32,858 nucleotides of DNA from Pleurotus ostreatus/Saccharomyces cerevisiae fusant (GCA_024196135.1 JAMQCK010000265.1:1-32858); one strand, 5' to 3'; shown: positions 18,243-27,405, numbered from the stretch's first letter. The notes: generated from the letters alone by a model not told the origin. Made by a program: numbers and translations.

Positions 18243-19641
18243 ATGTCCCCGTCTTCGAGGTGCTTGACCTCAGACGATGTCGAATCCTTTCGGCTGTTCT
18301 TGATGGATACCTGTGCGAGATCGATGGTCTATGGTACGTCTGTCTGTATCATCTGCGCATGCAACTTGCTGACGCTCCTTTTTCAGGCATTCAGGTAGCT
18401 TTCGCGATTGCAACTGTATTGTCGCTCGCGTGGGTCTTACGACGAGCCTCTTTTTTTGGTCCTCGCCTCACGCCCCTCTAGACGCAAGTCCGAACGCGCT
18501 TGGATCCTCGTCACCTTCGTCATCGCCATATTCCTCGCATCTACTGCCATTGAGCTCATCGCCATTCGTGTCCTCAGCGAGGAAGTAGCTTTATTCAGCA
18601 ACCAGCCGCGTGTCGCTCTCAAACCCGAGCCGCAAATCTACTACCCGCTCATGATCAATGGGATCTGTCTTTGCATCTGTGTACGTTAAAGTGGTTTGTA
18701 GTCCCCATTGAACGCTGATTGACGCGCACCTCCAGTATATCCTGAGCGACGCGCTCGTGGTCTGGAGAGCGTGGGTCCTTTGGCCGCATAGCCGTCTTGC
18801 GCGCGGAGCGTTATTTCTGGGCATGATCGGCAGTGTAGGTACGCAACTAATTCCTATTCGGTCGCCTCTTGCTGATACCTCCTGCTCCTTCAGTCGGCGC
18901 AGTCATCCGCGAAGTTGAGGTCAGCCCCCAAGCGCGGGCTTTCGGGAGGGTCGCGTTCACGCCCAAAAGCCTCGCATTCACCTTGCCTCTGGTCATCACG
19001 AATGTGCTGGCGACGGCGCTTGTGGGTGTTCAAGTCTGGTACGTCTCGTCCCCGAATGTACGCGCCCTTTGTCCATGACAGATTCCCGCCGCGCAGGGCA
19101 TACCGACGCGATGTCGTCGCTTCGCTAGGCCCATTTTCGAGTGGAAGCAGAGTCGGAGGCATCCTTTTGCTCCTGCTCGAGTCCGGCATCGTCTTCTGCA
19201 TCATGTGTGTGCGTATCATCTCTTCATTGCGCACGGATCTCGCTCACCCTTTGATCCCAGACCATCATCGTCGTGCTCGTCGCTTACGCGCCGCCCATGG
19301 CGAACGTCAACGCTATCGTCGTCTTGACCGACGTGCTTCAGTTCTCCGTGGTAAGACACGTGTTTGACGTGAATTCCTCGCTCCTGCTGACGCTCATTCA
19401 CTCGCAGGGCGCGTACGCGACCTTCGTGATCCTGGTAGTGACGGTATATCAGCGCCGCACGGCAAGGTCAATGATCCACGGCCAGAGCAGCTTCATGGCG
19501 TCGATCCGCTTCGTCTCGCCCGCTAGTGGTGCTGACGCGTCGCTCGCCTCGTTTGCCGGACTGCCGGACGGAGACATGTCAAGGGTAGATGTCGCGCGTG
19601 AAGGAGACATGATTGAGATGACGAGTCGGCGAAGTCGGTAG
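18243..19641 (+). CDS. Seven-TM membrane protein (basidiomycete family)
   Basis: Eight exons are proposed: 18243-18333, 18387-18429, 18482-18680, 18736-18838, 18894-19038, 19097-19208, 19261-19350 and 19408-19641, giving 338 residues. The seven introns are 52-58 nt, all GT-AG, and every junction keeps frame. Seven hydrophobic stretches fall at about residues 28-45, 51-74, 101-121, 132-150, 172-194, 213-238 and 247-275. The motif YILSDALVVWRAWVLW at the end of segment 3 and LLLLLESGIVFCI in segment 6 are hallmarks of a large family of agaricomycete membrane proteins with no assigned function. A soluble tail of about 60 residues ends in EMTSRRSR. Intron 18430-18481 starts GTGGGT and spans a T7 run; without it the frame is broken, so this junction is the least certain. 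The last part of the gene is duplicated near 22045. Confidence 0.85.
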
Positions 19642-20160
19642 CTGAAAATTGTATCTGATAGTTAGACCGGGAAATGAAACGTGTATCTGCCAGTAAACGA
19701 TGAGGATTGCGCATCCATATTTCATGTGTCCGCTTCCTTGCGTTCCCGGGTACGTGGAGCGTCAACATCGTTCTGGATGGCGTTGGTCCCTCAGACGGCG
19801 CCTCGCTCCGAGGTCACCTTAACGCGGGACATCGCGAAGAAGGGCGTGAAGCCAGAAAACAAACAGTATTACAAACATTCGAATATCAGCTTTGGGGGGG
19901 GGGGGGCGAGACGAAACTAATATACTGCGAATATCCCAAAAGAATGCATTTCGAAGGAGCGCGTACTGTATGCTAATCCGTACTGCTGCATTTCCTACCC
20001 AAGTCGAATCTTTACCACCGGTTGTACAAGGGAACTCCATAAGCACTGAGATCTCTCTCAGTACAACCCGGGCACGTCTGAATCGGAAGACGTACGCACC
20101 TACGCCACGAGAGTGATTCAGCAGGTCCTCAATCTAGGGAGAGTACTCTTCTACAGACAA
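19608..20160 (+). repeat. Segmental duplicate, copy 1 (7-TM gene 3' end and spacer)
   Basis: From the last codons of the seven-TM gene to about 20160 the sequence matches 22078-22640 in the same orientation. Shared blocks include GATGACGAGT, CAACATCGTTCTGGATGGCG, TCAGACGGCGCCTCGCT, GGTCACCTTAACGCGGGACA and GCATTTCGAAGGAGC, in the same order. This copy contains a run of 13 G (19894-19906) where the other has four. Boundaries are approximate. No gene is supported between 19642 and 20388 apart from the promoter of gene A. Confidence 0.88.
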
Positions 20161-20292
20161 TTTCTCGATATCGTAGTATATTTTACAAGTGAGTACACTA
20201 TTCCTATCTAGAGCTCCTGTACTCTCTTCCGCCTCATCTATCCCGTAAATGCTGAGTTAAAAGATGAACAGGCAAATTGCCGCCGTCCGGCG

Positions 20293-20330
20293 ATTTCCGG
20301 GTGAGGAAGCCAAACATGTGCACGTGATAC
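20293..20330 (+). promoter_or_regulatory. Upstream element pair of paralogue A
   Basis: ATTTCCGG at 20293-20300 and CACGTGATAC at 20321-20330, about 60-95 bp before the ATG of gene A. Both words recur in the same order before B (24396-24389 and 24374-24365, minus) and C (31091-31084 and 31078-31069, minus), with spacers of 20, 14 and 5 bp. CACGTG is an E-box (bHLH-type site). Regulation is inferred from conservation. Confidence 0.55.
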
Positions 20331-20388
20331 TCCCGACACATGTTGACTGACACTTCAACCATCATCTCAGACCGGCGCGGTGAGCGCG

Positions 20389-21852
20389 ATGAGAAGGCTC
20401 TTTCCCTTGACTCATATAGGATCTATCTGCTCTATACCGTACCGCAATGCGGCTTCAACCGGAAGGCTGGGCTCACGCCTAACGCTGCTTGCCCGTCCGC
20501 GCAGCCTTCATTCGCGCTCCTACGTCGCCACCAGAGACCCCCCGGAACGAAGGAAGCCCAGATATCAGTCTATAGCGACACTGGGTCCCGCACGTAGCAG
20601 TGCATCTGATGCACTCGATCTCTCGGATATCATGACACCCACGATCCAACTGCCGACGGGCAGCGTAAGACTCATGTACCACAGAACTAGGTTACTCGCG
20701 CACGGTCGCGAGACGCATGTGCCATTCCCTGCCGAGGCGATAGGCTTCCTCTACTTCCATGCGTCATCCTGCTCTTTGCGCTTTCGGGTGGTCCCCAGCC
20801 GCCTTCCCGAAGACTTTGGCGCCGGCCGCGATCTACTCTTGCCCAACGGAGTTGACACATGGTGCATTCGTACTTCGAAGCTCGCGCGCGGCAGTACCGC
20901 AGCACCGTTGAGGCAACAAGTCCTGGATGACGGCCTAGTGACGGCGTCCACGCTGCAAGTTAGAGCGTGCATTATACCGACCCTCGACCGCCGGAGAATC
21001 TCTGATCGTGACTTGCTGGATCTCTACGGCCACCGCTACACAGCCCAACCTCGGCTGGTTCGTCCCAATGGCGACGTCTTGCGCCTGTTCATCAGTTACG
21101 GGAATACCGGTCGCCCCTGGCATTTCCCGAACGGCACTCGTGGATTTCTGTATTACCACTCGCCTCCCAACCCCTACGACGGTGCCATACGCCTCCGCTT
21201 AGCGAATTGTGTCGCCGAGTTTGACGACGCGCCCGATCTACGCGAACCCGCCTCGGGTGTCACTTGGGGCATCGCGCTCAAGGACATCGCCACGGCCCCC
21301 AAACGCAGGGCGCTCCTGGACTACCTTGTGCAAGAGTGCGTCGTCGATGGGGCCGTTGTGCGACATCTGCAGATGACTCGATCGATCGCGCGCCTGACCG
21401 AGGTGTTCTTCGTGAACTTCCTCACTCGCTACCTTGTTATCGAGCTCTGCGGCGGTGATGGCGCACGCGCGCGCATCAAGCTGAGCAATTCGTTCCGCGA
21501 CTGGGATTACAGGAGCGCCACCTATGAGGGTGTGTCTAGCTTGCTCTCGCATTGGGACCTATCTGACTCTCCCGCAGGGGCCGCACTTGCGCGTCTCGCG
21601 ATTCTCTCGACAACCAATACGACGATCGCTGTCGGAATTTGGGTAGAAAAGATGCTCCACGGACCTCGTCTGCTGCCACACGTTAGCGCCAGCGGCCGTT
21701 GCGGGTCTCTGCCATCTGAGGGCAAGGAGGTGCCTCGCTATAGGACAGGAGCGCCTGCGAAAACATGCGTCAGGAAGGATAGCGTGGCCGGCCGGATTCT
21801 GCTTCAGATGATGGCAGAGAAGAACAGCGAGGGGCGCGCGAAGGTGCAGTAA
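20389..21852 (+). CDS. Paralogue A: novel family, probable mitochondrial protein
   Basis: Two exons, 20389-21529 and 21578-21852, give 471 residues. No known domain is recognised. Residues 1-49 have nine Arg and no Asp or Glu, with SRSYVAT resembling an R-3 mitochondrial cleavage site; import is inferred. Two similar blocks follow (about 72-184 and 204-319). Each runs from an S-D-x-x-DL motif through a P-T/N-G turn and GFLY(F/Y)H to a basic strand (SLRFR or AIRLR), an acidic loop and a W-x-I strand. The C-terminal part carries VFFVNF, LHGPRLLP, PSEGKEVPRYRTG and GRILLQMM. The 48-nt intron (GTGTGT...CAG) is supported by B and C; here it has no stop and a length divisible by three, so retained-intron transcripts would add 16 residues. 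The frame is open upstream to a GTG only. It is convergent with B. Confidence 0.85.
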   Translation: MRRLFPLTHIGSICSIPYRNAASTGRLGSRLTLLARPRSLHSRSYVATRDPPERRKPRYQSIATLGPARSSASDALDLSDIMTPTIQLPTGSVRLMYHRTRLLAHGRETHVPFPAEAIGFLYFHASSCSLRFRVVPSRLPEDFGAGRDLLLPNGVDTWCIRTSKLARGSTAAPLRQQVLDDGLVTASTLQVRACIIPTLDRRRISDRDLLDLYGHRYTAQPRLVRPNGDVLRLFISYGNTGRPWHFPNGTRGFLYYHSPPNPYDGAIRLRLANCVAEFDDAPDLREPASGVTWGIALKDIATAPKRRALLDYLVQECVVDGAVVRHLQMTRSIARLTEVFFVNFLTRYLVIELCGGDGARARIKLSNSFRDWDYRSATYEGVSSLLSHWDLSDSPAGAALARLAILSTTNTTIAVGIWVEKMLHGPRLLPHVSASGRCGSLPSEGKEVPRYRTGAPAKTCVRKDSVAGRILLQMMAEKNSEGRAKVQ

Positions 21853-22044
21853 AGCGAACTAATCGTGCACGACCTCTTCCAGGTTCGTATTCCTCATGCC
21901 TCATCTCGCTGCTCCATGTTTGGCGGTAATTTTGATGCGCGGGTCTTCCAGAGTCCACCGCATTCGTTCTCTAATCTCTTATCGGCGTCTTTCACACACC
22001 CAATCCATGCTTCCGGGACGCCGAAAGCCTGGGGAGTCGTACAC
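21853..22044. other. Spacer after gene A
   Basis: Short region after the stop codon of gene A. It may include more diverged sequence from the seven-TM gene's last exon, but I cannot align it with confidence. It presumably holds the 3' UTR of A. Confidence 0.35.
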
Positions 22045-22111
22045 GAACCTTTGGATAGAGGTCGCGCAGGAAGTAGACGCGATCGAGATGACGAGTTGGC
22101 GAGATCGTTAG
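22045..22111 (+). pseudogene. Copy of the 3' end of the seven-TM gene
   Basis: The frame ends LWIEVAQEVDAIEMTSWRDR and a stop at 22111. This matches the tail of the seven-TM protein, VDVAREGDMIEMTSRRSR and stop at 19641. None of the membrane segments is present, so this is a fragment carried by the segmental duplication, not a gene. Confidence 0.75.
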
Positions 22112-22640
22112 TTGGGTTTGATGGTGAGGCTGGGAAACGAACCATGTACATACCTATCGGTGAGTCAACGAGGATTGTGTGTCCATGATTTATCTGTCCT
22201 GTTCCTTGCGCTCCCGGGTACATGAAGCGTCAACATCGTTCTGGATGGCGCTGGTTCCTCAGACGGCGCCTCGCTCAGAGGTCACCTTAACGCGGGACAT
22301 CGCGAAGAAGGGCTTGAAGCTGTACCCTGGGAACAACCAGCATCACAGACGCTCAATGATCACCTTTGGGGAGCGACGCGAAACTGTTGTACTGCGAATA
22401 TCCCAAAAAATGCATTTCGAAGGAGCCCGCACTGTATGCTGGCTCGACCTGCTGCATCTCCCGCTCACGCCGAGGTTCTACCACCGGTTGTACGAGGGAG
22501 CACCACTTAAGTACTACGCGTTTTTTGGTGCGACTTGGCGACGTCCGACTCAAAAGATGTACGCGCCGACGCCAAGAGCGAGATCCAGCAGGTCTTTAGT
22601 ACGTGCTGTGAGATACGATTGCGACTCAATAGCTCGTATG
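22078..22640 (+). repeat. Segmental duplicate, copy 2
   Basis: Direct repeat of 19608-20160 (see that entry), with the shared block order conserved and small indels. It fills most of the gap between the convergent genes A and B. The short plus-strand frames within it (22179-22688 and others) occur in both copies only as broken versions, so I do not call a gene. Confidence 0.88.
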
Positions 22641-22839
22641 GAAATACCTAGACATCCAGCATCCCGGAAGCTCGGGGTGGGGGTGTAGAAGACACCGACG
22701 GAAAAGCCGCGCGAGGGCAGATGCGGTGGACTCTGTATACATTCTTCATCAGACTGGGCGCTTTCGGGTGAGTGGGAGGATAAGCAGTGTACGAGCATAC
22801 GTACCTAACTCACAACAGCACATGAGAGATCGGCCCAGC

Positions 22840-24312
22840 TCATTGCGCCTCCAACGCGCGCTCCTCGGCGTCCTGTGCCATCATCTGAAGTAGAATCCGG
22901 CCGGCCGCGCTATCCTTCTTGACGCGTGTCGTCACGGGCACGCCTGTCCTATAGCGCGCGACCTCCTTGCCTTCGGACGGCATAGATCTGCCACGGCCGT
23001 CGGCATCTACGTGTGGCAACAGACGGGGTCCGTGGAGCAGCTTTTCTATCCGGATGCCGACAGAGATCGTCGTATCGGTCGTTGCGAGGATCGCGAGACG
23101 CGCTAGGGCAGCTCCTTCAGGGCGAATTAGATAAGTCTTGATATGTTGATAGTATTAGATAGACGTACCCTCGTAGGTGGGCCTCTTGTAATCCGCATCG
23201 CGGAACGGTGGTTCCAGCCTGATGCGTGCACGTGCGCCATCGTCGCCGCAGAGCTCGATCTGAGTGTTGCGAGAGAGGAAGTTCACGAAGAATACGTTGT
23301 GTAGGCGCAAGATAGACCGTTTCATCTGTAGATGTCGCACGACGGCCTCGTCCGCGAGGTTCTCCTGCACGAGGTAGTCGAGGAGCGCCCTCCGCGTGGG
23401 TGTTGTGGCGATTTTCGCGAGCGGGATGCCCCAGGGAGCGTCGAGAATGGGCTCGCGCAAGTCGGGCGCGTCGTCAAACTCGGCGACAGAGTTCGCTAGG
23501 CGGAGGCGGATGGCGTCGTCGTATGGGTTGGGCGCGGCGTGGTAGTACAGGAATCCGCGAACGCCGTCCAGGGTGTGCGTGCGGTCGCTGGAGTCTCCGT
23601 AGCTGATGAACAGGCGTATGACGGCGCCGTCCGGGCGGGTCATCCGGGCTCGTACGATGTGTGCGCCCACGGAGAGGTCAAGCAGGTCGCGGTCAGAGAT
23701 TTCGCGGCGGTCGAGGGTCGTTATAGTGCACGCTCTAGCTTGGAGTGCAGACGTCATCACTAAGCCCTCCTGTAGGATATGTTGCCTCAAGGGTGCTACG
23801 ACGCTGCCGCGCGCGAGTGTCGAAGCACGAATGCACCACGTGTCAACTCCGTTGGGCAAGAGTAGATCGCGGCCGGCGTCGAAATCTTTGGGTAGGCGGC
23901 TGGGGACGATGCGGAAGCGCAAAGAGCCGGTGGGCGCATGGAAGTAGAGGAAGCCTACGGCGTCAGCGGGAAAGCGCACGAATGACCGGCGATTGTCCGC
24001 GAGCAGGCCACTAGTCCTGTGATATGAAAGTTTTGCCTTTCCCGAGGGCAGTTGGATCGTGGGCCGTGCGCAAGACGAGAGATCGAGTGCATCAGATAAA
24101 CTATGACGTGCGGGATCTAGTGTCGCTACAGGCTGATATCTTCGCAGCTTTCGTTCCGCGGGATCTCTGGTTGAAGCGTAAGAGCGCGACTGAAGGCTGC
24201 CCAAACGCGCAAGCAGCGTTAGGTGTGGGCCCAGCCTTCCAGCTGAAGCCGCATTGCGGCGCAATGGAGGGCACAGAGCCCCTATACGAGACAAGGGAAA
24301 GGCCCTTCTCAT
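22840..24312 (-). CDS. Paralogue B: novel family, probable mitochondrial protein
   Basis: Two exons, 24312-23169 and 23114-22840, give 472 residues. It is very similar to A along its whole length (for example GFLYYHAAPNPYDDAIRLRL against GFLYYHSPPNPYDGAIRLRL). The N-terminus MRRAFPLSRIG...SRSYAST is arginine-rich and acid-free with a clearer R-3 cleavage motif (RSY then A). It has the same internal duplication and C-terminal motifs, ending GRILLQMMAQDAEERALEAQ. The intron (23115-23168, 54 nt, GTACGT...AAG, CTAAT branch site) sits at the same codon as in A, and the last exon is also 275 nt. The intron contains stops in frame, so it must be removed to give the conserved tail. B lies tail to tail with A, about 1 kb apart. 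Confidence 0.87.
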
Positions 24313-24364
24313 TGCGCTCACCGCGCCGGCTTGGGATGATGGTTGAAGTCAACATGTGTCGGGC

Positions 24365-24396
24365 GTATCACATGTTTGGTTTCCTCGCCCGGAAAT
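24365..24396 (-). promoter_or_regulatory. Upstream element pair of paralogue B
   Basis: ATTTCCGG (24396-24389) and CATGTGATAC (24374-24365) on the minus strand, before ATG 24312; the counterparts of the pairs before A and C. Here the E-box has changed from CACGTG to CATGTG. Confidence 0.5.
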
Positions 24397-24825
24397 AGCC
24401 GAGCGACAGCCCTTTTTCTGATTTGGCCTCTGCGCCGGCAGGGAGGTATGTACTAATGTAGTGCAGACGAATCATCTCGAGATGACAAACGCTCGTTATT
24501 TATTGGTCGGCTATGCCCGAGGCTCGAACCCGTCACTACATATCTCATGCTAGCATCCTATTCCGCGAGCTGGTCTTCTCACTTGGCCTTCCCCCGCTTG
24601 TGAGAAGAGGCTGACTGGCGAGACTACTTGTCCTGCTCGCCGAGACCACTGGAGCCGCTCGGTGACCCGCGGGCGATGCACTCGGTGACCCGGCTGGCCT
24701 GGGGCTCGTCATCATCGCCCTCGAGCTGCCCGATGTTGCGCGCTACGCGTCGCAGCTCCTCGGACGCGCGCGAAAGGGCTCCTCGATACTACGCCAGATG
24801 AGCTCCTTGTATGAGCACGACGCGG
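24397..24825. other. No supported gene
   Basis: Sequence upstream of gene B. A B-box-like GGGTTCGAGCC on the minus strand near 24524-24534 was examined and not accepted as a tRNA. Nothing else stands out before the tandem repeats begin. Confidence 0.4.
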
Positions 24826-24850
24826 ATGAGCTCCTCGAGTCCGCGGGATC

Positions 24851-24948
24851 GAGCTCCTCAAAAATACGAGGAATGCGCTCCTCGAGATTACGAGGGATGC
24901 GCTCCTCGAGATTGCGATGGATGCGCTCCTCGAGCGCGATGCGAACGT
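24851..24948 (+). repeat. 24-bp minisatellite
   Basis: Four degenerate units around the core GCTCCTCGAGATT(A/G)CGA: one of 26 bp at 24851-24876, then 24 bp each at 24877-24900, 24901-24924 and 24925-24948. Units two and three differ at only a few bases. It can be read as an 8-residue repeat, but no supported gene covers it. Confidence 0.8.
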
Positions 24949-25289
24949 GCGCCTAGAGTCCGACGCGACCGAGCGCCTCGATATCCACGGGAATGAGCGC
25001 CTCGTCCCGGCGCGGTTGAGGTTCTCGATGCCGACGAAGCTGCGCCCCTAGCTCGGTGCTGGTGGTCGAGCGAGCGGTGCAAGCCAATCCAGGACGCGTT
25101 CGGGGCTGGCCGAGGGCGCGTTCGGGGCTAGTTGCGAGGCCACTTCGTGCTAGCTGCAGGAGCGATTCACACTCGAAAAGCGCAGGCGATTCACACTCGA
25201 AAAACGTATACGCCCCATCCTCGGTGAGTCGTGACGGAAGCTGGAAGCGCGCGTAAATTCATGCTCGACGGTGGCTGGCTCCCTGCTTG

Positions 25290-25400
25290 TCGGCGGCCGC
25301 CTCCTAGGTGGTCGCAGTCGCTGCCTCCTTGGGTCGTCGACGTACGCCTCCTTAGGTGGTCGTCGCAGTCGCCTCCTAGGTGGTCGTCGAGGCCGCCTGC
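25290..25400 (+). repeat. Degenerate GCCTCCTAGGTGGTCG repeat
   Basis: At least four imperfect units built on GCCTCC(T/A)(T/A)(A/G)GGTGGTCG, with extra TCG triplets between them. They follow another short direct repeat (GCGATTCACACTCGAAAA, twice, at 25162-25202). Confidence 0.6.
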
Positions 25401-25634
25401 AAGGTCACCAGCGCGCGACACAGACGCCAGCGCGCGATACAGACACCAACTCGTCTATGCTACGGCGCGAATGCTTCAAGTATGCTTGAATTCGGACGAC
25501 GTCGCGCGTGGATTCGGACGACGCCGCGCGCGGTATTGGGCGACGTTCGAGTAGCGCGTCGCGCGGGGTGGACCATGTTCGCCGAGATAGTCCGTCGCCG
25601 ATATCGCCCTGCGTAAGCGCGAAGGTCGGACACC

Positions 25635-25765
25635 GTGTTTGTCAAGGTCATAGAGCACTGCCGTGTTTGTCGAGGTCGTAGAGCACTGGCGTGTATGTCA
25701 TGGTCGTCGACTCGGAGGTCGTATGGTTGTTGACTCGGAGGTCGTATGATTGTCGATGTTGTACT
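25635..25765 (+). repeat. Two short minisatellites (about 29 bp and 23 bp)
   Basis: First, two to three units of about 29 bp sharing GTGTTTGTC(A/G)AGGTC and TAGAGCACTG; then two units of 23 bp sharing GACTCGGAGGTCGTATG. They lie just before the 3' side of the tRNA-Lys gene at 25851. Confidence 0.65.
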
Positions 25766-25826
25766 TTGTACCCGTCGAGACGTCCTTTGCATCCGCGGAA
25801 GGACATGCACCAGACCCTCTACGCGC

Positions 25827-25831
25827 AAAAA
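25827..25831 (-). terminator. Pol III terminator (T5)
   Basis: Five T on the minus strand, 19 nt past the 3' end of the tRNA-Lys gene at 25851. Confidence 0.65.
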
Positions 25832-25850
25832 GAGTCCGGTACTTGGGGAT

Positions 25851-25961
25851 AGCCCACCGCGAGGGTCGAACTCGCAGCCTTCAGATTCCCGGTCGGCGAC
25901 GACGGGGAGTCTACCGCCTGATGTAAGAGTCTGACGCTCTATCCGATTGAGCTAGGCGGGC
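25851..25961 (-). tRNA. tRNA-Lys(CTT), 37-nt intron
   Basis: The exons are identical to those of the copy at 8363 (74 nt mature, anticodon CTT), with the same stems and boxes. The intron after the base next to the anticodon is 37 nt and aligns with the 36-nt intron of the copy at 26996 (shared AGGCGGT, then CCCC(G/C)TCGTCGCC), but not with the 16-nt one at 8363. It is transcribed leftward, divergent from the gene at 26996. Confidence 0.95.
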
Positions 25962-26851
25962 GGCGGAGGACGGGGTAATGGAACGAGGGTCGGTGAGGAG
26001 GGGGACGGAGAGCACAGGACGGGCGGGAATAGAGAGAGGGAGTCGCGGAGGGGGGATGACTGGGGCGGGAAGGTAGGAAGAAGAAGGGTGAGAAAGGAGG
26101 AACGAGCGAGCAGAACAACGGTGACGAGGATGAGGCGCGTGACAGAATCCAGATGGAAAGCACACAGGAGGATGGCAGGAAGGGAGGTGCACCAGAACGG
26201 CGGAGTTGTCATGCGCCGGCGGCTCCCAATCGCGCATCCTGGGTGTATGCGTGGACGGTGAGCAAGATGGAGGAGGGTTGGCTTTCAATATTGTGGGGAA
26301 TTCGAGGGATGCAGGACTACGCACGCAGTCTCGTGTCGTACTTAGGGCTTGAAGCGCAAGCCGTGACCGCGCAAGCCCCATCGGTTCCGAACGCGACAAG
26401 TAGAAAAAGAGGGGATGGCTTCAGAACACACGACTGACGGTGGGAGACAGGAATGCGCGATGACGTAGCCATCAAGAACGCGAACACAGCTTCCTTCCCG
26501 CGGTCACCTCTGCTTCAGCCAGGCATCCTAACCTCTCTCCTCTTAGTATTACTGATATCCCCCATACTCGTGCGGATCTTCAGATTGCCTTGAGCACACC
26601 ATAATCTTGACCTCGAATTGCTCCGCCCGCGCCGCGAATCAGGACGATACGATGAATATGCGATGTTGACCCAATCCTTTCTCTTCGACCTTGGCTTCAT
26701 GACAGGTGCGTTCTATCCTGCCCGTCCTCCTCAGGATCCTGATACGCGCACCACCTTCATCCAGACGCGCTCCCGTCCGCACACTAGCCGTTCTCCCATC
26801 GTCACCGCGCTATCGTAGATCATGTCTTCCTCGTCCCATATCTGCTGCCGA
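25962..26851. other. Region between divergent tRNA-Lys genes, purine-rich at left
   Basis: From about 26010 to 26115 the plus strand is strongly purine-rich (GGAAGAAGAAGGGTGAGAAA and similar), that is, pyrimidine-rich on the strand leading into the left tRNA gene. No coding frame has recognisable content; the middle (26120-26850) shows no feature I can support. Confidence 0.45.
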
Positions 26852-26990
26852 CCTCCCTCCCTCTCTCCTTCTTCCCCTTCTCCTCTCCTCCTGCCCCTCT
26901 TCTCTCCTCCGCCCACCTCTCTCCCTCGCCCTTCGTCCCCATCGTTCCTCGTTCCTCCTACCCGCCGACCGTCTTCCTCCCCTCCTTCCA
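26852..26990 (+). repeat. Polypyrimidine tract
   Basis: Nearly 140 bp composed mostly of C and T (for example CTCCCTCTCTCCTTCTTCCC) directly upstream of the tRNA-Lys gene at 26996. It mirrors the purine-rich tract at 26010-26115, which has the same polarity relative to its own tRNA gene. Confidence 0.7.
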
Positions 26991-26995
26991 GAACC

Positions 26996-27105
26996 GCCCG
27001 CCTAGCTCAATCGGATAGAGCGTCAGACTCTTACCTTAGGCGGTCGATTCCCCTCGTCGCCAGCTGGGAATCTGAAGGCTGCGAGTTCGACCCTCGCGGT
27101 GGGCT
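26996..27105 (+). tRNA. tRNA-Lys(CTT), 36-nt intron
   Basis: Plus-strand gene with exons identical to the other two copies: acceptor GCCCGCC/GGTGGGC, anticodon CTT in loop CTCTTAA, T loop TTCGACC, discriminator T. The intron of 36 nt sits after the base next to the anticodon and resembles the intron of the copy at 25851. Confidence 0.95.
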
Positions 27106-27127
27106 ATCGACCAGTGCCATTATGGTC

Positions 27128-27132
27128 TTTTT
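27128..27132 (+). terminator. Pol III terminator (T5)
   Basis: Five T, 22 nt past the 3' end of the tRNA-Lys gene at 26996. Confidence 0.65.
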
Positions 27133-27289
27133 CTTTCGCGTTCGTCAGCTCCTTTCCCTTTCGTGCTCATCGGTCGCCGGCCCCTTCGTTTTCATCGGTC
27201 CCTTCCCCTTCATGTGCCCCTCGGTCACTATCCCTTTCGTTCTCAGCGGTCCCTTCCGTCAATGACAGTTTTTTCTCCGCCTCTTTCTT

Positions 27290-27405
27290 GCCCCCGATCG
27301 CCATTCTCTTGCGTTTGGCGCTCGCCTTTCTCTTGCGTTTGGCGCGTGCCTTTCTCTCACACCCGCTCGCCATTCTCTTGCGTTTGGCGCGTGCCTTTCT
27401 CTCGT
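27290..27405 (+). repeat. TTCTCTTGCGTTTGGCGC repeat
   Basis: Three units with the core TTCTCTTGCGTTTGGCGC, alternating with a GTGCCTTTCTCTC variant, at an irregular period of about 27-50 bp. Confidence 0.7.

Noticed and set aside
18430..18481. Frameshift at a T7 run in the seven-TM gene
   Set aside because: A 52-nt GT-AG intron spanning the run restores the frame, and all other introns of this gene have the same length, so a broken gene is less likely.
19642..22640. Transposable element bounded by the 550-bp direct repeats
   Set aside because: The repeats begin inside the seven-TM gene's last exon, carry no terminal TG...CA or target-site duplication, and enclose gene A rather than any transposase or reverse transcriptase.
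24500..24620. tRNA-like B box (GGGTTCGAGCC, minus strand)
   Set aside because: The T stem has a mismatch and no matching 5' acceptor strand, D arm or anticodon stem was found at tRNA distance.
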